Of a stretch of DNA of 38,460 bases, positions 1-5,924 are shown piece after piece; the first letter of the stretch is position 1; the number at the start of each line of letters is the position of its first letter. A program made the position numbers and the translations under genes. The stretch comes from Caldithrix sp. (lineage in GTDB: Bacteria; Calditrichota; Calditrichia; Calditrichales; Calditrichaceae). A model generated the notes under the pieces. The model was given only the letters and a program-made list of their open reading frames with translations. It had not been told where the DNA came from and ran no database searches. The stretch spans positions 10,970-49,429 of the forward strand of contig DYOS01000004.1 of NCBI GenBank assembly GCA_020720405.1. The letters are read 5' to 3'.

Positions 1-900
1 TTCGTAGTGCCATAAATCTGTATTTGCAAAGCGCGCCAGATAGGCCTGATATGAATCAAAACGGTTGGCCAGACGGAAAATAGCAGCCGATCTGCTGCCC
101 GATTCATCCTGGGTCAAGCCAAACCCGGCCTTCCAGCCGTTGCTATCCGCTGCAGCGGGATGATATTCAACAAAATAATCGTCACGTTTGTCAAACTGCC
201 GGAAATAGCTAAGCGGAACATAGCCAAAAGTATTGCTTTTGCTGCGCCCGAGATTAACCCAAACCTTTGAATGCGCACCATTTTTATGCAGGTAAAGTGC
301 CGAAAGCCTGAATTGCACAACCTGCGCTGCGCTGTAGCCGCCGGTTACATAACCGCTGTAATAATTGTTTTGGCCGCCCAGCCGCAAGCGGAATTTTTCC
401 GTCCACCGTTTTTCAAACTGAATATCAAGCTGACCGTGCCCGAAATCACCTTCCAGAAAGCGGATTCTGGTTTCTGTTTGCGGCCGGGCTGAACTATCAA
501 CGGCAAAGGGTGTGAACCGAATTTGCGGAAAGAGGGGCAGAACTAAAATATCAGAAATTTCTTCCGCGGCCAGCAGGTTGCTGTTCACCCAGCCCGAAAG
601 CGGATTCTCCAACCTCAATTCGCCAAGCGACAGATCGGTTTGATGGGGATACAGATTGATCAGAGCCAGAGTTTGAGGATGAACGGCATCAAAAAATGTG
701 AAAAGCTGTAAACCCGTCATTTTCTCAGCGGCTTCGCCCAAGCTGGAGAAAACGTATAAATCATACTCCGCTTGAGAGATGAACACCAGGTGTTCAGCTT
801 CCGCCCCATGCTGATAAGTACGGACAGCCGAAGTATCCTGGGCGGAAATCAGTTTGAGTAAGATAAATATAATGAAAAACTTATTTTTAAATCTATTCAT
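1..900 (-). CDS. Secreted / putative outer-membrane beta-barrel protein, 3' end cut by window edge
   Basis: An open frame of 300 codons starts at the ATG at 898-900 and runs without a stop to base 1, so the C-terminus lies outside the window. The protein begins MNRFKNKFFIIFILLKLISA followed by Q-D, a clear signal peptide (basic start, hydrophobic core, A-Q cleavage) like those of its neighbours. The second half has many alternating polar/aromatic stretches (FEKRWTEKFRLRLGG, VVQFRLSALYLHK, YFVEYHPA), which is what transmembrane beta-strands of an outer-membrane barrel look like. I recognise no family, so the barrel assignment is inference. It is divergent from the ferredoxin gene, with a 126-base shared upstream region. 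Confidence 0.8.
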   Translation of the reverse strand, partial: MNRFKNKFFIIFILLKLISAQDTSAVRTYQHGAEAEHLVFISQAEYDLYVFSSLGEAAEKMTGLQLFTFFDAVHPQTLALINLYPHQTDLSLGELRLENPLSGWVNSNLLAAEEISDILVLPLFPQIRFTPFAVDSSARPQTETRIRFLEGDFGHGQLDIQFEKRWTEKFRLRLGGQNNYYSGYVTGGYSAAQVVQFRLSALYLHKNGAHSKVWVNLGRSKSNTFGYVPLSYFRQFDKRDDYFVEYHPAAADSNGWKAGFGLTQDESGSRSAAIFRLANRFDSYQAYLARFANTDLWHYE

Positions 901-934
901 GAAGGGTTTGTCAGTTCCATTCGTCTGTTGATAA

Positions 935-977
935 AATATAGCGATTTTTTTATTTTGAAACGAAATTTTTAAATCGC
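935..977. promoter_or_regulatory. Dyad in the divergent upstream region of the outer-membrane protein and ferredoxin genes
   Basis: GCGATTT at 941-947 and AAATCGC at 971-977 form a perfect 7-base inverted repeat separated by 23 AT-rich bases. On the minus strand a TATATT box (bases 940-935) lies just inside it, about 35 bases upstream of the gene ending at 900. The dyad would therefore cover the -35 zone of a promoter for that gene and lies about 50 bases upstream of the ferredoxin ATG. Promoter or operator function is inferred from position only; the arms are short and AT-rich. Confidence 0.25.
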
Positions 978-1026
978 ACTCTGCGCTTTGCCAAAATTAA
1001 ACAACCATTAACTGTGGAGGAATATC

Positions 1027-1320
1027 ATGGCTTACATCATCACCGAGCCGTGTGTGGGTGTTTGTGATACTGCCTGTGTTGAAGTCTGTCCGGTCGATTG
1101 TTTTTATCCGGCCGAAGGTTATAGTTTTGAAACTGAAGAAGGAAAAGAAAAGCTGCGGGCAGACGGCAAGCAACTTTACATTCACCCTGAAGAATGTATC
1201 GATTGCGGCGCCTGCGAACCGGAATGTCCGGTTGAAGCCATTTTCCCGGAAGATGAAGTCCCCGAAGACCAGCAGGAATTTATCGCTAAAAACTACGAGC
1301 GCTTTGGCCTGAAACATTGA
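1027..1320 (+). CDS. fdxA: FdxA-like ferredoxin (7Fe or 8Fe)
   Basis: Small cytoplasmic electron carrier of 97 residues. Cysteines fall at 9, 13, 17, 21 and 25 ([17 protein letters not shown]) and again at 57, 60, 63 and 67 ([12 protein letters not shown]). C9/C17/C21 plus the second motif match the seven-iron FdxA pattern (one 3Fe-4S, one 4Fe-4S); C13 could let the first site hold a fourth iron. The FdxA tail is preserved ([20 protein letters not shown]). About 20 acidic/basic residues are inserted between the two cluster motifs relative to Azotobacter FdxA. TGGAGG lies 6 bases before the ATG. It is the only plus-strand gene in the window, is monocistronic, and is followed by a terminator. 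Confidence 0.93.
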   Translation: MAYIITEPCVGVCDTACVEVCPVDCFYPAEGYSFETEEGKEKLRADGKQLYIHPEECIDCGACEPECPVEAIFPEDEVPEDQQEFIAKNYERFGLKH

Positions 1321-1366
1321 TCCTGTTTCGTGGTTTCAACTTAGCCCCCGCCTCAAGCTTTAGAAC

Positions 1367-1397
1367 AAAAAAAGCCCGGTACTTTCCGGGCTTTTTC
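1367..1397 (+). terminator. Intrinsic terminator after ferredoxin (bidirectional shape)
   Basis: AAAGCCCGG at 1371-1379 pairs with CCGGGCTTT at 1386-1394 around a six-base loop, with a T run on the 3' side and an A run (1367-1373) on the 5' side. It lies 50 bases after the ferredoxin stop. The A/T symmetry would also let it stop transcription arriving on the minus strand from the kinase-like gene. Confidence 0.85.
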
Positions 1398-1400
1398 TTA

Positions 1401-1592
1401 TTATCCGGGCTCAGAGATAAACATTTTTTTACTCAGACCTAACCTGCTTAATTCCTGAATTTGGGCTAAAGCCCAGGGGAGAAGATATTCTTTAGCCCCA
1501 ATCCCGCATGACAGGGTTACAGTTTAAATTGATTTTGCAGCTGCAGAAGGGCGGGAATGGGGTATTTCAAACTCAATGATTTAATTTTATTA
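1401..1592. other. Gene-free spacer between ferredoxin terminator and kinase-like gene
   Basis: No reading frame with coding character is present on either strand. The spacer holds a compact hairpin-forming repeat (separate entry) and further short dyad-like stretches rich in GGG/CCC, such as the GGGCGGG near 1549. It is the 3' side of both flanking genes, the usual place for repetitive extragenic palindromes. Confidence 0.5.
1462..1498. repeat. REP-like palindromic element with two competing hairpins
   Basis: TGGGCTAAAGCCCA at 1462-1475 is a self-complementary palindrome. Its left part GGGCTAAAG (1463-1471) can instead pair with CTTTAGCCC at 1490-1498, giving a longer 9-base stem with an 18-base loop. 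The two structures are mutually exclusive. GGGCTAAAG-type palindromes in convergent spacers resemble repetitive extragenic palindromes, but there is only one copy here, so repeat status is inferred. Confidence 0.45.
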
Positions 1593-2222
1593 CTAATCCA
1601 GGTACAATCCGCCGCTCGACTTCATCCAAACCGCAATCTGATCTGTCGCCGCACTCAGATCGTTATCAGAAATATCCACTTTCAGGATTTGCAATTTCGA
1701 CTGTTCAATAAATTTCTCAAAGAATTCCTGCTCCTGGACAAATAGCTGAAGATTGTCATACTGATCCGGTTTACCCGATACTTTTAGCCGCTCAGTCCGG
1801 GCCGCCTCGAAGGATTCAGGGCTGCGATACAAAAAAACCAGTCTGAAATTTAAATGTTTCAGCCTTTCTTCGAGCCAGTCAAACTGGTAATGACGGTTCT
1901 CATACATGGCCTGATATACCTGGGTTGAAAGATGAAAGCGGTCGATGATCCAAGAATAATACTTTTGCAGTTCAAACAAACGGACCCATGTTTGAAAGGT
2001 CTCCATAGCCAAAGCCTCTTCATCCCTGTTAAAATTGATTAGTCCCCGGCCCCAGGGAAAATTGGTAAAAGCGCACCACTCGCCGGAGATAAGCGGCGAA
2101 TGGTAGCGGTAGCGCCGCGCACCGACTATTTCGGGATGTTCGTTCAGGCGGAAGGCAATTTCTGTTTTGAAGGTCAGGCGGGTCCCTTCAAGAATTATTT
2201 TTGGCACCATTTTCAGGGACAT
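1593..2222 (-). CDS. Thymidylate/deoxynucleoside kinase-like P-loop protein with degenerate Walker A
   Basis: Protein of 209 residues with the layout of the TMPK/dNK fold: an N-terminal strand plus loop KIILEGTRLTFKTE (residues 8-21), the DR-aromatic motif IDRFHLSTQVYQ (D94, R95) that binds the nucleotide in these kinases, and a helical C-terminal half with RSPESFEAARTERL in the lid region. The usual loop is EGxDGAGKST; here the Gly before Lys19 is Phe18 while K19-T20 are kept. It could be an active kinase with an unusual loop or a nucleotide-binding relic. The ATG at 2222 is preceded by GACCGAGG. It is isolated between terminators and has no obvious pathway partner. Confidence 0.75.
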   Translation of the reverse strand: MSLKMVPKIILEGTRLTFKTEIAFRLNEHPEIVGARRYRYHSPLISGEWCAFTNFPWGRGLINFNRDEEALAMETFQTWVRLFELQKYYSWIIDRFHLSTQVYQAMYENRHYQFDWLEERLKHLNFRLVFLYRSPESFEAARTERLKVSGKPDQYDNLQLFVQEQEFFEKFIEQSKLQILKVDISDNDLSAATDQIAVWMKSSGGLYLD

Positions 2223-2287
2223 AAAACCTCGGTCATAGAATTTGAGGATATCAAACTAAGAAAAGGATGGTTTTTTATCCATAAATA

Positions 2288-2325
2288 AAAAAGCCGCCTC
2301 CGGACGAACCGGAAACGGCTTTGCT
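2288..2325 (-). terminator. Intrinsic terminator of the FG-GAP secreted protein gene
   Basis: Read on the minus strand, AAAGCCGTTTCCGG and CCGGAGGCGGCTTT pair with a two-base bulge around a TTCGT loop and run into a T tract (plus-strand bases 2284-2292). It lies just past the stop of the gene ending at 2344 and about 65 bases upstream of the kinase-like start, so that gene needs its own promoter in 2223-2288. Confidence 0.85.
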
Positions 2326-2343
2326 TGACAGAACTTTTTATGC

Positions 2344-4932
2344 CTACTGCATGAGTACCAATTTTTGTGTTTTGCTAAAGGACTCGCTCCTGACCTGCAG
2401 AAAATAAATTCCGGATGCTTGTCTTAATCCGGAATCACTGGTTGCATCCCAGGTCAGACTCAGATCACCGGCTGAAGCTTGTCCGGAATAAAGCGTTTTG
2501 ACCGCCTGGCCCAGGTTATTATAGACGGTGACCGTCAATCGTTTTCCATTGGCCGTGGCCGGGATGGTAAAGCGTATATTGGTGGTCGGGTTAAAGGGAT
2601 TGGGATAGGCATGATGCAATACAAACTGTCCGGCAAGTGCAGCGGTTTTAACTTCAACAGCCGCATGCGTTGTGCGGGCGCCGTTTATATCCACATCCAC
2701 GAGACGATACCAGTAGGTTGTTTCCGGCTCAACCTGCTCATCGCTATACTGGTATTTGGTAAAGGAACTGGAATTGCCCTGTCCCTTTAATTCCGGACTG
2801 GTTTTGTAGGAAGCGATTTCTTCAAAATTAGTTAAATCTTTCTTTGAGCGTTCAACGATAAATCCAAGATTTTCAATCTCACTCTGTGTTTCCCATTTCA
2901 GAGTCACCGAGTTAGCGGCCGGGAAAACGGTCATACCGGTCAATTCAACCGGTAGAGAATTGTCGGTAGTCGCTGAAACAATGGCAAATTCACCAAAATT
3001 ATTAAAAGCCGCGCTAAGCAAAGTTCCATTGCGATTTGTGTTTGAAGGAATCCAGGGACTTCCCGGACCCGAGCGCCAGGCTAATAATAAACGGTCAGGG
3101 TTTTCAACCCCGGAAATACCTGTATAATCCAATGTTAACTGAATTTGGAATCCGCTAAGACCGTCATTTTTGATGATCCAGTATTTATCCGGTGAGACCT
3201 TATCGGGTGTTGAGCTCGCACCATTGGGCGCAAAAGCCGAACCGCTGAAGGAATTGGAGGCTGGTCCAGAATCCAGCATATAGGCTGCGATGGCTCCGCC
3301 TGTGCCGGGCAGACTATTAAATTCCATCTGCATATCAGCCAGAGGGAAGGAGTATACTTCTTCATCATCGGCTTCAATCTGGGTTGCATAGACAAATTTA
3401 TCAGCGGGGATATTGGTAAAAGTATTTACCGAATTCGAAGCATCTGGCCAGGTAACGGACAATGAATTGGTTGTTGTAGCATTGCCCAGACCAAAATGAG
3501 CCCGAAGAGTGTTGTGGCTGCCACGGCCTGTCTGACCAGATATATCCCTGATCAGTGTTTTTAACTCAGCATTAATTGTTGCCTGAACTTTTACAATTGC
3601 TCCAATGGCTGTTTTATTGGCAAAACCGGTAATTCCACCACCTCGGGAAATCACTTCCAGCCAATGGTTTCCAGAGCCGTTATTGTGGTATAGATAATCC
3701 CGGCCTTGTCTGCCAACTATTACATCCAGATCACCATCATTATCGATATCCGCATTAGCTGTACTCTCTCCGTACCCGATTAAATTAATATTGCTAATTG
3801 TATTTTCTGTGAATACACCTGAACCATTATTAACATAATACCGATTGTGGTAGGGCGTAGAGGAACCAAGATCTCCATTCGTCACGGTAATTATATCTAC
3901 ATCGCCATCATTATCAAAATCACCAGCGGTTGTTCCATTGGTAATATCCAGATCGGTAATAATTCCCCCCACACCAGACGTTACTTCGTTCAAAACACCT
4001 GCATCATTTCTGAATAAGTGGTTAACCAGGGGAGAGCCTCCATCAGAAAGACTACAACCAATATACAAGTCTAAATCGCCATCAAGATCATAGTCCAGCC
4101 AACTTGGAGATTCACTACGTGAATTGGCACCGCTTGCTAACAAGACAGTGGAAGTATAATTCGTCCCTGTATCCCGCCAAAGAACCGTGTTTGAAGTTAC
4201 ATTCCCCGATACTGTAACTATATCCTGGTCACCGTCTCCATCAAAATCGGCAATTGCAGCACCGGCTCTACCGGAAGTTCCAGTGGAAGTGATATTATTA
4301 GTATAAGTTGTAAAAGTACCATCATGGTCATTCGTAAACATGGTAAAAGGACGTGGCGCTCCCCCAAATTCGGCATTACTTTCAAAAACATCGAGCCAGC
4401 CATCGTTGTTATAGTCTGCCCAAATCGTGGCTATTTTAGAATTAACATCAGCACTCCCATTTCCTGTTGTTTCTAACCCTAAATCACCCAAGCCAGTCAC
4501 ATCAGTAAAATTTACAGTGTTATTTGCATAGACCTTTGTTTCAGAAAAATATACCGACGCCATACCGGAACCGGTTTGGTGGGTCGCCCCATTTGCTGAA
4601 ATAATATCCAAATCTCCATCATTATTGTAATCACCCCAGGAGGAACCACCTGTATTAAAGTCATCATTTACAATATCACCAAACGAGTAAGCCACTCTTG
4701 TAAAAGTACCATCTTCATCATTGTGATACAAAAAATTTTCCCAGTAATTAACCGGGGTACTTGTAGATCCATGAGTCAAATATACATCATCAAAACCATC
4801 CCCATCATAATCCCCAAACACCGTTCCAACACTCCAATAAACAGTTCCAAAAGTATCAGGTACAGCAAACTGCTGGGCATTTACCGAATTTAGAAAAATT
4901 AATGAAATGATTGTTAGCCAAAACCGAAACAT
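2344..4932 (-). CDS. Secreted FG-GAP/VCBS repeat protein with ASPIC/UnbV, FN3-like and C-terminal sorting domains
   Basis: An 862-residue exported protein. The signal peptide MFRFWLTIISLIFLNSVNA is cleaved before QQ. Seven calcium-binding FG-GAP loops follow, for example DYDGDGFDDV (41-50), DYNNDGDLDI (101-110), DFDGDGDQDI (229-238) and DIDNDGDLDV (395-404), folding as a beta-propeller. Residues about 424-515 match the ASPIC/UnbV domain (GAIVKVQ, GRGSHNTLRAHFGLG). About 655-770 is fibronectin-III-like (VTLKWETQSE, TTYWYRLVD). The last ~85 residues carry AYPNPFNPTTNIRFTIP and GIYFLQV, the FlgD-like / type IX sorting domain. GTTGGAGG sits before the ATG. The role is surface or extracellular, probably adhesion or glycan binding; the substrate is unknown. 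Confidence 0.92.
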   Translation of the reverse strand: MFRFWLTIISLIFLNSVNAQQFAVPDTFGTVYWSVGTVFGDYDGDGFDDVYLTHGSTSTPVNYWENFLYHNDEDGTFTRVAYSFGDIVNDDFNTGGSSWGDYNNDGDLDIISANGATHQTGSGMASVYFSETKVYANNTVNFTDVTGLGDLGLETTGNGSADVNSKIATIWADYNNDGWLDVFESNAEFGGAPRPFTMFTNDHDGTFTTYTNNITSTGTSGRAGAAIADFDGDGDQDIVTVSGNVTSNTVLWRDTGTNYTSTVLLASGANSRSESPSWLDYDLDGDLDLYIGCSLSDGGSPLVNHLFRNDAGVLNEVTSGVGGIITDLDITNGTTAGDFDNDGDVDIITVTNGDLGSSTPYHNRYYVNNGSGVFTENTISNINLIGYGESTANADIDNDGDLDVIVGRQGRDYLYHNNGSGNHWLEVISRGGGITGFANKTAIGAIVKVQATINAELKTLIRDISGQTGRGSHNTLRAHFGLGNATTTNSLSVTWPDASNSVNTFTNIPADKFVYATQIEADDEEVYSFPLADMQMEFNSLPGTGGAIAAYMLDSGPASNSFSGSAFAPNGASSTPDKVSPDKYWIIKNDGLSGFQIQLTLDYTGISGVENPDRLLLAWRSGPGSPWIPSNTNRNGTLLSAAFNNFGEFAIVSATTDNSLPVELTGMTVFPAANSVTLKWETQSEIENLGFIVERSKKDLTNFEEIASYKTSPELKGQGNSSSFTKYQYSDEQVEPETTYWYRLVDVDINGARTTHAAVEVKTAALAGQFVLHHAYPNPFNPTTNIRFTIPATANGKRLTVTVYNNLGQAVKTLYSGQASAGDLSLTWDATSDSGLRQASGIYFLQVRSESFSKTQKLVLMQ

Positions 4933-5057
4933 AAAAAACCTCCAACGCTGTCAAGCATTTAAAACATTTTGAAAAACGCCTGAAAATAGCGATAGGCTTT
5001 GCTCTCCGAGTGGTATAAATCACAAGAGATTTGTATAAAAAAAAGGATAACGGAGTA

Positions 5058-5828
5058 TTATTTTTTAAAGAATTTTTTAGTGATATGAATCAACTCAGCG
5101 GGCTTATCGGCATGAACCCAATGGGAGGCATTATCGATAGTCTGAATGTAAACATGTTTAAAAATACTTCCAATCAAGGTGATATCTTCAGCAACAATAT
5201 GGTTTGAGTTTCCGCCACGGATGAACAGAGTTTCGGTTTCGACAGGCTGCTTCGGGTTAAACTCCGCCATAAGCAATTCAAGATTCAAATCAATAGCCAG
5301 CAGATTTATGCGCCAGGCAAACAGACCGGAGTCGGTTCTGTATAAATTCTTTAACAAAAATTGACGGATTGCGGCATTACCGATTGAATCCGCCAGCTTA
5401 ACTTCGGCTTCCGTTCTGGATGTTAATACGGAAAGGTTTATTTCCTGCAGGGCCTTGATAAACTGGCTGAACAGTGGATTGGAATATTGCCGCGGGCTGA
5501 TATCGACAATCATCATGCGTTTAACCATTTCCGGATTTTCGGCTGCCAGATGCATAAGGACTTTACCACCCATCGAGTGCCCGATGATGTTCACCGGGGC
5601 CAGTTTTTTCTGTTTGATAAAACCGGCCATGTCCCGGCTGAGTGTCGGGTAATCCATTTGCGGGGAATGGAAGGATTGACCGTGGTTGCGCTGATCCGGC
5701 AGAAAAACAGAAAATTCTGTTTCCAGATGGCGGGCAAAACTGACCCAGTTATCCGACATGCCAAACAAGCCATGCAGAATGATCAGCGCCGGGCCGCTTC
5801 CGGAATGGCGGTAATATAGTTCCTGCAA
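5058..5828 (-). CDS. ybfF: YbfF/ABHD11-like alpha/beta-hydrolase (acyl-ester hydrolase)
   Basis: A 256-residue cytoplasmic alpha/beta-hydrolase. HGLFG (19-23) forms the oxyanion region; GHSMGG carries the nucleophile Ser85; VDISPRQY gives Asp109; ASHWVHADKP gives His236. The Asp right after the beta-strand (VDISP) and the GGNSNHI stretch are the arrangement of YbfF and ABHD11 rather than the classical late Asp. Known relatives hydrolyse acyl-CoA or small esters in vitro; the physiological substrate here is unknown. The start is TTG (5826-5828): no ATG or GTG lies upstream in frame before a stop and the N-terminus matches the family, but the RBS is poor. It lies 96 bases downstream of secA and may be co-transcribed. 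Confidence 0.88.
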   Translation of the reverse strand: MQELYYRHSGSGPALIILHGLFGMSDNWVSFARHLETEFSVFLPDQRNHGQSFHSPQMDYPTLSRDMAGFIKQKKLAPVNIIGHSMGGKVLMHLAAENPEMVKRMMIVDISPRQYSNPLFSQFIKALQEINLSVLTSRTEAEVKLADSIGNAAIRQFLLKNLYRTDSGLFAWRINLLAIDLNLELLMAEFNPKQPVETETLFIRGGNSNHIVAEDITLIGSIFKHVYIQTIDNASHWVHADKPAELIHITKKFFKK

Positions 5829-5924
5829 TTTAGGATACCATTGATGATTAGAAACTCTACCAGCCGGCAGATTAGAGCGGATCAGTTCACAGATTTGGAT
5901 GGAAAATCTGTGAACCAGGCTTTA

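Noticed and set aside
997-1317. 106-codon minus-strand open frame opposite the ferredoxin
   Set aside because: The plus-strand frame has two intact cysteine cluster motifs and a good RBS; the antisense product is Phe-rich without motifs.
4949-4954. TTGACA on the minus strand upstream of the FG-GAP protein gene
   Set aside because: It lies only 17 bases before the ATG, so a -10 box would fall within the coding region; no role as a -35.
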